Source: an uncultured Prevotella sp.
GTDB lineage: Bacteria; Bacteroidota; Bacteroidia; Bacteroidales; Bacteroidaceae
Assembly (NCBI GenBank): GCA_900557405.1
Contig: USSF01000003.1
Span: 1-60,127, forward strand
Length of the DNA stretch: 60,127 nt
Direction of reading: 5' to 3'
A model generated the notes under the pieces. That model saw nothing but the letters and a program-made list of their open reading frames with translations. It did no database searches and was not told the origin of the DNA. Of the stretch, positions 1-8,447 are shown in pieces (position 1 is the first letter of the stretch; the number at the start of each line of letters is the position of its first letter). The translations under genes were made by a program, and so were the position numbers.

Positions 1-107
1 TCACAGGACGAATTATGGCAAGGCTTATCTATATTCATATTCTAATAATATATATCATCGGAAGTAGAAGAGTTACTCGTCTACTTCAAAAATAAAGATA
101 AAAAAGT

Positions 108-362
108 TCAACCGTACAGGTCGAAATATTTTTCAACGTCCTCATGCGATTTCAAAGATATGGTCTCTCCATTTCTGTATTCCTCACGGGCCTTGTCTAT
201 TTTAGCCTGTAATTCAGGTGTGATGGTGAGTTCATCATCCTGCACAGGAATTATGGCAAACAACTGCGTGCCACGTCTAATCATAACATTTTCCCCATCA
301 GCCGCCCTGTTGAAAGCAGCAGCCATATTCTTGCGGAAACCGCTTACTGTCAATGTATTCAT
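108..362 (-). CDS. Phd/YefM-type antitoxin, apparently without its toxin
   Basis: An 84-residue protein starting MNTLTVSGFRKNM. The N-terminal half has the pattern of Phd/YefM antitoxins: a short strand, a helix with R/K-N-M, then the strand-turn segment GENVMIRRGTQLFAIIPV. The C-terminal part is charged and helical, as expected of the toxin-binding tail. Such proteins bind their own promoter and neutralise a RelE, Doc or similar toxin. The reading frame stays open further upstream, but that extension is hydrophobic and unlike the family, so the ATG at 362 is preferred. A toxin would normally overlap or follow within a few bases; here about 70 bp are non-coding. Only a possible ATG at 38 on the same strand opens a frame running off the window edge, so a partner cannot be confirmed. 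Confidence 0.75.
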   Translation of the reverse strand: MNTLTVSGFRKNMAAAFNRAADGENVMIRRGTQLFAIIPVQDDELTITPELQAKIDKAREEYRNGETISLKSHEDVEKYFDLYG

Positions 363-481
363 ATTTATATAGCTTTTTAAAATTATAATACAAAGATAGT
401 GCTTTAATTTCAAATATCCAAGAAACATGTACATAAAAAAGTACACGGAACGTCACAAAGCACCTTGGTACCGATAGTTCA

Positions 482-515
482 ACATAGCTATACCCAGAGT
501 ATCACATAGCTATAC
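482..515. repeat. 12-bp direct repeat, possible operator
   Basis: ACATAGCTATAC occurs at 482-493 and again at 504-515, 22 bp apart. It lies between the divergent antitoxin and HD-domain genes. Phd-type antitoxins bind short repeated sites near their own promoters, so this could be an operator, but nothing proves it. Confidence 0.3.
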
Positions 516-592
516 GACCGGTATACCTATGCTTCACTGACCACATTCGCCCATTCCTTTGACGGAAGAAGCAAAATCTTCGGGGAGAACGT

Positions 593-623
593 TTCGTTTT
601 TCAGATAAATTATTGTAGCTTTG
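593..623 (+). promoter_or_regulatory. Promoter of the HD-domain gene
   Basis: TAGCTTTG at 616-623 fits the Bacteroidetes -7 box TAnnTTTG. The -33 position (TTT at 592-594) is a poor match to TTG. Transcription would start near 630, about 20 bp before the ATG at 651. Confidence 0.5.
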
Positions 624-650
624 TGGATTGTTTGGGGAAATGCCGCAAAC

Positions 651-1310
651 ATGATAATCAAAAACAATGTAAACGATATGAAAAACGATCTTAATGAGTA
701 TAAGGAGGAATTCATCAGTCTGCTGAAATCCACCGGCCGTGACGGCATCGACGACGTGATAGAGGAAATCGACAGACTCGGTTTCTTCACTGCCCCGGCT
801 TCCGCCGGGCACCACCTCAACACGGAGGGAGGCCTCGTGGTCCACTCGCTCAACACCTGCAAGGCGGCGCTCGCCCTGTGGGAGGCGATGAAGCCGCTGG
901 AGCCGTCGCTCGAAACGGAGGTGAAGCGCGAGAGTATCATCATCGCCTCGCTGCTGCATGACGTATGCAAGGCGGACATTTACAAGCGCACCGTGAAGAA
1001 GCGCAAGAACAAGCTCGGACAGTGGGAGGACAGCGAGGGCTACAAGGTGTCGTACAAGGATTTCCCGATGGGTCACGGCGAGAAGTCGCTCGTGGTGGTG
1101 CTGCTTAGCGGACTGGAGCTTTACGATGACGAGATGCTCGCCATACGCTGGCACATGGGCGCCTGGGGCGTTAATCTGACGAGCTTCGAGGATGTGCGCA
1201 ACTATGACACGGCGCAGAAGATATACCCGCTCGTGGCTATCATCCATGCTGCCGACTGCATGGCGGCGAACGTGATGGAGAGGACTGGAGAGGAAATCGA
1301 CGAGATGTAG
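651..1310 (+). CDS. HD-domain phosphohydrolase-like protein
   Basis: The protein has the metal-binding histidine/aspartate series of the HD superfamily in order: HSLNTCK, LLHDVCK (the HD pair), HGEKS, HMGAW and IIHAADCMA. HD proteins hydrolyse nucleotides, cyclic dinucleotides or other phosphoesters; nothing here fixes the substrate. It has no signal peptide or membrane segment, so it is probably cytoplasmic. ATG starts at 651 and 678 are both possible: 651 fits the promoter, while 678 (MKNDLNEYKEE) gives a more usual N-terminus. The gene stands alone, with strong stem-loops downstream. Confidence 0.85.
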   Translation: MIIKNNVNDMKNDLNEYKEEFISLLKSTGRDGIDDVIEEIDRLGFFTAPASAGHHLNTEGGLVVHSLNTCKAALALWEAMKPLEPSLETEVKRESIIIASLLHDVCKADIYKRTVKKRKNKLGQWEDSEGYKVSYKDFPMGHGEKSLVVVLLSGLELYDDEMLAIRWHMGAWGVNLTSFEDVRNYDTAQKIYPLVAIIHAADCMAANVMERTGEEIDEM

Positions 1311-1319
1311 TTTTTCTTC

Positions 1320-1355
1320 TTTATCAAGAATCAGAGAAACATAGTTCTTGATAAA
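1320..1355. terminator. Stem-loop terminator after the HD gene
   Basis: A perfect 11-bp inverted repeat, TTTATCAAGAA and TTCTTGATAAA, lies 10 bp past the stop codon. Both arms end in A/T runs, so it can act in either direction. Confidence 0.6.
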
Positions 1356-1379
1356 AACAATCATTGATTAATACCCAAT

Positions 1380-1414
1380 ACGGCTCCACGGACTTGATTT
1401 GTCCGCGGAGCCGT
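1380..1414. terminator. GC-rich stem-loop between convergent genes
   Basis: ACGGCTCC pairs with GGAGCCGT, and CGGAC with GTCCG inside it, around a 7-base loop. It lies between the convergent ends of the HD gene and the exported protein. It has no clear T-run, so it is only a probable terminator. Confidence 0.5.
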
Positions 1415-1470
1415 CTCATAAATACATTGGCATTACGCTAAATGCCCGCGTCTTGAAAATGAAAACATTC

Positions 1471-3915
1471 TTATTTTATTACCTTTACGGTCTTGCCGTC
1501 GCTCATCTTCATGATGTTGATGCCCTTCTGCGGTGACTGGATGCGCTGTCCGGCGGCGTTGGTGCGGTATACCACCGTTGCATCGTCTGCCGCTCTGCCG
1601 TTGCTGATGCCGAGGGCGCAGTCCACAGTGTAGTGGAGTTCAAACGGTTTGGTCTCTTCTGCCCTTGAGAGGATTCCCTTGACGAATGCACCGGAAGCGA
1701 ACTTCACGGTGTACTTGCCGTTGGCTGTCACCTTAACGTTGAGGATTGCAAGACCGCTCGCTGCGTCGCCCACATTGGTCACCGAAGGCTTTGCCGTGGT
1801 CACCACCTGGCCCGTAGCGTCGTCTATCACCTCTATCGTGCCGTTGCCGGCATATACATCCTCGTCGGTTTGGAATGTCACCTTTATCTTATCCAGTTCG
1901 CCCACGGTGGAACCGTCTGCCGGATCTGCCGTAACTACTTCCGGCTCCACTACCGGAGGCTCCACGCTGCCGCTGATGGTATAGTGGAAGTTGTATTCCG
2001 GAAGGTCAGTCTCTTCCATGTCCATTCCGTCAAACAGCTTGCCTGAAGGGATATGGAGCGTATAGTTGCCTGCCGCTGTAACTTCGGCGGGGAGGATGAG
2101 CTTGATGGCGTTGAGACTTGCGCTCGACTCCTTTACCTCCAATACGGTCTCCTCCTTCGTCTCGTCGTTGATGAGCTTGGCGGGTCCGGCGTATGAGTCG
2201 GTGGCGATGTCAACGAACTGGTATTTCATGAATGTAATCTTGAATTCCTTCAGACTTGCCACTTCGCCTTCCTCCGGATCGATGACTACAGACTGGTCTT
2301 CCTCTGCCGGTGCGCTGACCGTAATCGGGTCTGACATACCGGAGTTCACGTAGGAGAGTTCGTGGTCGTATACGGCGTATGCGTAGGAAACGAGGGAGTA
2401 TGAATAGCTGACGTCTTTAGACATCGGCACTTCGAACTTGGCGGATGTTACGTTGCCCACCTCGCGCTGCTCCATGAGCGATGAATAGCTGTCGCCTGCG
2501 GCAAGCGTCTGCACCACCTTGATGTAGTCGATGAACAGTTTGTTGCTCTTCTTCGCTTCGTCTTCAAGATTCTTGTAGTATATCTCCAGATAGCAGTCTG
2601 CCGAACCCTTGGTGAACGAGAAGGTGTATTCCTTGAAGCCTTCCTCCATCGTTGCCGACTGGGTTTCCTGCAGGATTTCGTCGGCGTTGTAGAGACGCAC
2701 CTCCACCGGTGTGCCGCTCGACGGACTGCCGTAGTTCAGCTCTGCCATGTTCATCTTCACGGTGAACTTTCCACCGTTTGACGAGAGGTTCACGCTCGGT
2801 GTCCAGATGCTTCCGCTGTTGCCGTAGGGGGCGATTCCCATATATCCGGCGGCGAGACACTGCTGGCGGTCTGACGCCCATCCCGGGGTAGACGTGAAGT
2901 CGTCGAGCACGGCGCTCGAATTGAACTCGGGGCTGTCTGTCGTTCCCACCTTCACCTTGTCAAAGCCCTCGTCGATGATGTTCACATCCTTGGATTCGCC
3001 CAGGGTCTCGGTGCGTGTCAGATAGATGTCGTATTTCACTGCGTTCTCGGCTGCTTCCCAGTTGGCTGTGAAGCCCGTCTTCGTCACGTCGGTGGCAGCG
3101 AGTCCCTTAGGCGGAAGCACTGCCTTGAACACTTCCACTACGCCAATCTCATTGGAGTTCTCGGAAACGGCATCGCCGTTCTTCGCCCTCACCACGAAGT
3201 AATACTGCTGTCCCTCGGCGAGGCCGCTCACCTCCCTTGATGTTCCGGCAACCTCCTCGCTGTTTATAAGATAGGTCTTCTCTTCGCCGTTCTTCGTGTA
3301 GACGTCAAACTGGTATCCGGTGGCTCCTGCCACGGCGCTCCATGTAGCGGTGAAGCTGGTCTTGCCCACCGTCTCCGGCTGGTATGCCACGGGGCTCTTC
3401 ACGAATTTTCCCGCCTCTATCTTCACGTTGTCGATAAGTATTCCGTCGGAAGCGAGGAACGGGGAGAACTTGATTGCCTTTGTCTTCGAAGCACCCTCCA
3501 GAATCAAGGAGAAGGTGTGCCATTCGCTGTCTTCCATCGTGAAGGTCTGGTCGCCGCTGTAGGCATAGTTGTAGTTCACCTTCAGCGCTCCGCCGTAGGA
3601 GGCAGGGCTCTTGGCGTCGAACGTCACCTTGATGCTGCTGGTTTCGTCGCCCAGCTCCGTCAGTCTGGCGGTAATCAGATTTCCGCCGTCCTTGACGAGC
3701 AGCTTCCCGCCAGCCTCATATACGTATTTTCCGCTCCAGCCTATCTGTTTGAAGAGCTTTCCGCTGTAGCCGCTGATGTCGGTCGCGGCAGGACTTTCCT
3801 CCGAGCCCTCGGTGAAGGCGTCGAAGTGCTCGTCGATGAGCGTCTGTGCCTGTATTCCGCCACATAGGAATAAGGCAAATGCAAGAAGCATTAATGATAG
3901 TAGGTTCCTTTTCAT
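1471..3915 (-). CDS. Large exported protein with anchor-J, fibronectin III and repeated beta domains
   Basis: An 814-residue protein with a clear Sec signal peptide (MKRNLLSLMLLAFALFLCGG, cut before QTLIDEHFD). After it come a jelly-roll carbohydrate-binding-like or choice-of-anchor domain (to about 170), a fibronectin III domain (about 175-260), and a second fibronectin III domain that holds an inserted choice-of-anchor J domain (about 305-470). Two related beta domains follow (about 545-645 and 660-765), recognisable by the shared pattern P-x-x-G-x-V-x-x-L-x-x-x-x-x-T-F. The end (GQRIQSPQKG, GKTVKVIK) resembles a type IX secretion sorting tail. It is probably surface-exposed or secreted. 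A GTG at 3921 is an alternative start, but the ATG at 3915 gives the standard signal peptide. Substrate unknown. Confidence 0.8.
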   Translation of the reverse strand: MKRNLLSLMLLAFALFLCGGIQAQTLIDEHFDAFTEGSEESPAATDISGYSGKLFKQIGWSGKYVYEAGGKLLVKDGGNLITARLTELGDETSSIKVTFDAKSPASYGGALKVNYNYAYSGDQTFTMEDSEWHTFSLILEGASKTKAIKFSPFLASDGILIDNVKIEAGKFVKSPVAYQPETVGKTSFTATWSAVAGATGYQFDVYTKNGEEKTYLINSEEVAGTSREVSGLAEGQQYYFVVRAKNGDAVSENSNEIGVVEVFKAVLPPKGLAATDVTKTGFTANWEAAENAVKYDIYLTRTETLGESKDVNIIDEGFDKVKVGTTDSPEFNSSAVLDDFTSTPGWASDRQQCLAAGYMGIAPYGNSGSIWTPSVNLSSNGGKFTVKMNMAELNYGSPSSGTPVEVRLYNADEILQETQSATMEEGFKEYTFSFTKGSADCYLEIYYKNLEDEAKKSNKLFIDYIKVVQTLAAGDSYSSLMEQREVGNVTSAKFEVPMSKDVSYSYSLVSYAYAVYDHELSYVNSGMSDPITVSAPAEEDQSVVIDPEEGEVASLKEFKITFMKYQFVDIATDSYAGPAKLINDETKEETVLEVKESSASLNAIKLILPAEVTAAGNYTLHIPSGKLFDGMDMEETDLPEYNFHYTISGSVEPPVVEPEVVTADPADGSTVGELDKIKVTFQTDEDVYAGNGTIEVIDDATGQVVTTAKPSVTNVGDAASGLAILNVKVTANGKYTVKFASGAFVKGILSRAEETKPFELHYTVDCALGISNGRAADDATVVYRTNAAGQRIQSPQKGINIMKMSDGKTVKVIK

Positions 3916-4038
3916 AAGCACATGAATTTAATTGTTAATCTTGATTGAATTTTCTCTTTTTTCCATTATTACTGTATCTTTACACAGTATTATAAGTTCC
4001 CTTTTGGCATCACAAGGCATCAGTATCATTACTTTTTG

Positions 4039-4067
4039 CAAATATATGAAAACTTATTCACATTCAA
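4039..4067 (-). promoter_or_regulatory. Promoter of the exported protein at 1471-3915
   Basis: On the minus strand TATATTTG (4046-4039) is preceded by TTG (4067-4065) with 18 bp between them. Confidence 0.55.
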
Positions 4068-4137
4068 AGCTTTTCGCCTGTTTTTTTTCGCAAAACGCGC
4101 AGAATATGGCGAAAGGAGTATAAAAGGCTGTGCTTTT

Positions 4138-4168
4138 TTGGTGGGGAAGCATAAAAGCACTACCTTTG
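4138..4168 (+). promoter_or_regulatory. Promoter of the transglutaminase-like gene
   Basis: TTG at 4138-4140 and TACCTTTG at 4161-4168 are 20 bp apart, a textbook Bacteroidetes housekeeping promoter. The ATG follows 19 bp later. Confidence 0.75.
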
Positions 4169-4187
4169 TTATATAATACTCTGAATT

Positions 4188-6812
4188 ATGAAAAAGACTA
4201 TCATTCCGGCATTGTTCTTCGCCTGCTGCGCTCCTGCCGCAGGATTCGCCCATGCAGTTTATCCGCTGGCAGTGAAGGCAGAGAAGGGAAACGGTGCCGA
4301 CTTTATGCATGCCCTGCGCACGGGCAAGACCGCGCAACTGAAGAACATCACCGCCACGGAGCGCACGGCTCTGGAATTCCTCTACAGGTATATGCCGCTC
4401 GCCGACGTGACGGACTACTCCCCCGAATTCTTCCTCGACAATGTGCGCACGAGCTTCATGGCGCAGAAGGAGATGCCTTGGGGAGGCGAAGTGCCGGAGC
4501 TGCTGTTCCGCCATTTCGTATTGCCGATAAGGGTGAACAACGAGAATCTGGACGACTCGCGCATGGTGTTCTACAAGGAACTGAAAGACCGCGTGAAGGG
4601 CATGGCGATGAAGGACGCCATACTGGAGGTGAACCACTGGTGTCATGAGAAGGTGACCTACCGTCCGTCTGACGGCAGGACCTCGGCACCGCTCGCCACG
4701 GTGCGCTCCGCCTACGGGCGATGCGGCGAACAGAGCACCTTCACCGTGGCTGCACTGAGGGCCGTGGGCATCCCCGCACGCCAGGTTTACACGCCGCGAT
4801 GGGCGCACACCGATGACAACCATGCCTGGGTGGAGGCATGGGCCGACGGGAAATGGTATTTCCTCGGGGCCTGCGAACCGGAGCCGGTGCTCAACCTCGG
4901 ATGGTTCAACGCCCCGGCATCACGTGCAATGCTGATGCATACCAAGGCGTTCGGCGACTACAGAGGACCGGAAGAGGTGGTGCTCAGGACTTCAAACTAC
5001 ACCGAAATCAACCTGATAGACAACTACGGCGAGACCGCCCGCATGGATTTCTCCGTGGTGGACGAGGCAGGGAATCCCGTGAAGGGAGCCAAGGTGGACT
5101 TCAAGATATACAACTATGCGGAGTTCTGCAACGTAGTGACGAAATACACCGACGCCAACGGAGCCACCTTCCTCACAGCAGGCAAGGGCGACATGATGGC
5201 GTGGGCATCGATGGACGGCAGATACGGATACAGGAAGGTTTCCTTCGGCAAGGACAAGAACGTGACCATCAGGCTCGACCGCACCGCCGCCCCGACAGGC
5301 TGCGGAGTGGTATGCCGCGACTCCTTCGACATCGTGCCGCCGCCAGAGAAGCCCAACCTGCCCTACGTTTCAAAGGAACAGCGGGAGAGGAACAACGAGC
5401 GCTTCGCCCATGAGGATTCCATCCGCCATGCCTATCTCGCCACATTCTACAACAAGGAGACGGCGCTGAAGGCTCTGGCCGCCCGCGGAATAACAGACAA
5501 CGATGCCGGCAACGGCACGATGGCCGACCTGTTAGTAAAGTCGCAGGGCAACCACGACGTGATAATCAGTTTCCTCGCCAAGCACAAGGACAACCTGAAG
5601 CGCGCCGTAGCCCTCCTCTCGTCGCTAAGCGACAAAGACCTGCGCGACATGCCGACGGAGATTCTCGAAGACAACTTCATGGCAGCGACCGACCAACTGT
5701 GTCCGCGAGTGGAGAACGAGATGATCATCCACCCGTTCAAGCAGTTCTTCGGGAAAGCCTTCAGCAAGCGGCAGGCGGAGAAGTTCCGCACAGACCCCGC
5801 AACGCTCGTGTCATGGATAAAGCAGAACATCCGCATCAATCCCGACAAGCGTGCCCTGATGATAGCACAGACCCCGGTGGGCGTGTGGGAAAGCAGGATT
5901 ACCGACAGCCGCTCGCGCAAGATATTCTTCGTGGACGTGGCACGCAGCCTCGGCATAGAGTCGCGCGTGGACGCCGTGACGCAGAAGGCGCAATACAGGA
6001 ACAACGGCACATGGATAGACGTGGACTTCGACGGCGACGTGCAGAAAGCCTCGGAGAAAGGCACGCTCAACCTGACCTACCGCAGCAACGGCATCATCAG
6101 CGACCCGAAATACTACAGTCATTTCTCGCTCACACGCATCAACGCCGACGGTTCGACCACACTTCTGGAATATCCCGAGGACGGCATAACATGGAGCAAC
6201 ACGTTCAAGGACGGCGTGGAACTCGACGTGGGCCAGTATGCGCTCGTCAGCGGCACACGTCTGGCAAGCGGCGGAGTGATGTCGGCAATGCAGATATTCA
6301 ATGTGGAGAAGGGGAAGACGGTGGATGTGGACATGCAGCTGCGCACATCGCCGACCGCCGTTACCGTGATTGGCAACTTTGACTCCGAATCCAGATTCCG
6401 CATGCTTGACGGCACGGAGGTGAGCCTGCTCTCGCAGACAGGCCGCGGATATTTCATCACCGGACTTATCGGTGTGGGACAGGAACCTACCAACCATGCG
6501 CTGAAGGACATAGCAAAGGTGGCAAAGACATTCAACGACTGGAAGCGCCCGATAGTGATCCTCTTCGAGGACGAGGCGGCAGCAAGGAAGTTCAACGCCA
6601 CCGAATTCGAGGGACTGCCCACGAACATCATCTTCGGAATTGACAAGGACGGCGCCATCCGCCGGCAGATAAGCAGCAACATGAAGCTCCAGCATCCGGA
6701 ACTGTCGCCGATATTCCTCATCTCCGACACGTTCAACCGCGTGGTATACATCTCGCAGGGCTACACCATCGGACTGGGCGAGCAGATGGAGATGGTGGTA
6801 AACAAGCTGTAG
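4188..6812 (+). CDS. Exported transglutaminase-like protein
   Basis: An 874-residue protein with a signal peptide (MKKTIIPALFFACCAPAAGF). A transglutaminase/protease-like core lies at about 140-235: Cys179 in AYGRCGEQST and His212 in DDNHAWVEAW are the expected nucleophile and base. The third residue would fall in FLGACEPE, where acidic residues are present but the usual Asp is not obvious. A carboxypeptidase-regulatory-like beta domain follows (about 285-365, NPVKGAKVDF). The C-terminal 150 residues look like a thioredoxin-fold domain but have no CxxC. In Bacteroidetes such proteins are thought to act on peptides or the cell wall in the periplasm; the substrate is unknown. The gene has its own strong promoter and is followed after 44 bp by another exported protein, possibly in one operon. 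Confidence 0.8.
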   Translation: MKKTIIPALFFACCAPAAGFAHAVYPLAVKAEKGNGADFMHALRTGKTAQLKNITATERTALEFLYRYMPLADVTDYSPEFFLDNVRTSFMAQKEMPWGGEVPELLFRHFVLPIRVNNENLDDSRMVFYKELKDRVKGMAMKDAILEVNHWCHEKVTYRPSDGRTSAPLATVRSAYGRCGEQSTFTVAALRAVGIPARQVYTPRWAHTDDNHAWVEAWADGKWYFLGACEPEPVLNLGWFNAPASRAMLMHTKAFGDYRGPEEVVLRTSNYTEINLIDNYGETARMDFSVVDEAGNPVKGAKVDFKIYNYAEFCNVVTKYTDANGATFLTAGKGDMMAWASMDGRYGYRKVSFGKDKNVTIRLDRTAAPTGCGVVCRDSFDIVPPPEKPNLPYVSKEQRERNNERFAHEDSIRHAYLATFYNKETALKALAARGITDNDAGNGTMADLLVKSQGNHDVIISFLAKHKDNLKRAVALLSSLSDKDLRDMPTEILEDNFMAATDQLCPRVENEMIIHPFKQFFGKAFSKRQAEKFRTDPATLVSWIKQNIRINPDKRALMIAQTPVGVWESRITDSRSRKIFFVDVARSLGIESRVDAVTQKAQYRNNGTWIDVDFDGDVQKASEKGTLNLTYRSNGIISDPKYYSHFSLTRINADGSTTLLEYPEDGITWSNTFKDGVELDVGQYALVSGTRLASGGVMSAMQIFNVEKGKTVDVDMQLRTSPTAVTVIGNFDSESRFRMLDGTEVSLLSQTGRGYFITGLIGVGQEPTNHALKDIAKVAKTFNDWKRPIVILFEDEAAARKFNATEFEGLPTNIIFGIDKDGAIRRQISSNMKLQHPELSPIFLISDTFNRVVYISQGYTIGLGEQMEMVVNKL

Positions 6813-6856
6813 GAGCCGCTGCATGAATTAAAAGAACATTCAGACTATCAAGACAA

Positions 6857-8281
6857 ATGATTATGAAACATATCAATACCATCATGCGGAAAGCCGTTTC
6901 CGCAGTGGCATTCATGGCCGTAGCCGTGACTGCCGACGCCACGGAGGCGGTTTTCAGGATTGTGGAGTTCAACAAGACGACGGGCGAATTCGCACTCGCC
7001 GCAAGCGGAACGGTGCCGCAGGACTCATGGGCATACTTCCAGAACGACTACGGAGCTACCACCGGAAACCGCTACAACCAGATTCCACGCAACCGCAAGG
7101 CCGTGCTATGGCTTGAGGGTTGGCAGGGATGCACCATCAAGGGCATCACGCTGAACATGTGTTCCAACAACAAGGCGGGACAGGTGGGCCTGTCCGTCAG
7201 CGACGGCGAGACGGAAATCTTCAAGTTCAGCCCCGTGGACTTCGCCGATGCGAGCTGGTTCGGCCAGTGGGTTTCCAAGGATCTCGGCGTTTATGTTGAC
7301 GTGACGAAGCAGATCGACGCCCCCACCCTGACCGCCGACGTGGCAGGGATAACCGTGAAAGGCGGAACGAAAGAAGGTTCCGTATACCTCAACTCCATCA
7401 CGATTGACTACGAAGAGGGCACCGGCATGGCATTGGAGTCGCCACTGGGATGGATATACGAAAAGCTGGACAAGAAAAGCAAGCTGAACGAAGGCGACGA
7501 ACTGATGATTTTCCGCAACGGCTGTGCCGCCGCCGATATCGACGGAATGGAGAAGTCGCAATACCTTGACGCCATCACCATCGCATCCACAACCGACGTG
7601 ACCGACCCAGAAGTATTGCGCTTCACCGCCAACAAGGCGGAGGCCGAAGGCTTCTGGACGCTGACCGACCAATACGGCCGCAAGCTCGGAGCCAAAGGCA
7701 AACAGGCACTGGCGTGGAACGAGGGAGCCACGAACTGGACCATCGAGACGGGCTACGACGGAGCGACAATAGCCAGCGGGAACACCTCCTACGGCACGCT
7801 GCGCTACAACGAGCCTGACGGAAACTACGCCCGCTTCAACATATACACTTCCAAGACGCTCCCCCTACCCTTCCTCTACCGCAAGAGCAAGCAGCGCGAA
7901 GCTGTGACAGCCACTGAGCTGACGCTCGACGAAACGGAGATTACGGCGAGCGTTGCCGACGGACATATCGCCCTGAAGCCGACCCTGAAGCCAGCCACTG
8001 TGACCGACAGGCGCATCGTATGGACAAGCAGCAACGAGAGCGTGGCAACGGTGAACGGCGGATTCGTCACCCTGCTCAGCGAGGGCGAGACCACCATCAA
8101 CGCCCGCACAGCCGACGGCGGCGCCCAGACAAGCGTGCGCCTCATTGTATCAGCCGCTTCGGGCATCAGCAATGCAGCCACAGCCAAAGGCGCAAGCGGC
8201 ACATACAAGATACTCGACGGCAAAAGCGTCATCATCGTGAAAGGTTCCAAATCCTATACCACAGACGGAACAAGGCGATAA
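6857..8281 (+). CDS. Exported protein with a bacterial Ig-like (BIG2) domain
   Basis: A 474-residue exported protein; the ATG at 6857 and the one at 6863 (MKHINTIMRK) both give the same signal peptide, ending near TADA. The body is beta-rich and of unrecognised type. A BIG2 Ig-like domain lies at about 350-435 (TATELTLDETEIT, then WTSSNESVATV and GETTINA). The last 40 residues (YKILDGKSVIIVKGSKSYTT) resemble the short C-terminal tail seen on many Prevotella exported proteins. It is 44 bp downstream of the transglutaminase-like gene and probably cotranscribed. Function unknown; surface adhesion or matrix binding is a guess. Confidence 0.75.
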   Translation: MIMKHINTIMRKAVSAVAFMAVAVTADATEAVFRIVEFNKTTGEFALAASGTVPQDSWAYFQNDYGATTGNRYNQIPRNRKAVLWLEGWQGCTIKGITLNMCSNNKAGQVGLSVSDGETEIFKFSPVDFADASWFGQWVSKDLGVYVDVTKQIDAPTLTADVAGITVKGGTKEGSVYLNSITIDYEEGTGMALESPLGWIYEKLDKKSKLNEGDELMIFRNGCAAADIDGMEKSQYLDAITIASTTDVTDPEVLRFTANKAEAEGFWTLTDQYGRKLGAKGKQALAWNEGATNWTIETGYDGATIASGNTSYGTLRYNEPDGNYARFNIYTSKTLPLPFLYRKSKQREAVTATELTLDETEITASVADGHIALKPTLKPATVTDRRIVWTSSNESVATVNGGFVTLLSEGETTINARTADGGAQTSVRLIVSAASGISNAATAKGASGTYKILDGKSVIIVKGSKSYTTDGTRR

Positions 8282-8355
8282 CACGGCTCCATGCCATCCA
8301 TATACATTATATAATATATATACAGCGACAACAACAAAGCGATAATAACCCCAAA

Positions 8356-8390
8356 AGAGGGCACCGGAAAAACCGATGCCCTCTCTTTTT
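8356..8390. terminator. Rho-independent terminator, usable in both directions
   Basis: AGAGGGCA-C-CGG pairs with CCG-A-TGCCCTCT around an A5 loop, followed by T5 after one C. The minus strand also ends in T4, so it can serve both convergent genes. Confidence 0.85.
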
Positions 8391-8447
8391 ATTCTGTAGA
8401 TAAGGATTTTTCAAATCCTATCCCACATCAGATAAGGATTCTGAATT

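Noticed and set aside
4029..4823. Long minus-strand reading frame opposite the transglutaminase-like gene
   Set aside because: It is antisense to a gene with clear motifs, has a His/Arg-rich composition typical of shadow frames, and no family features.
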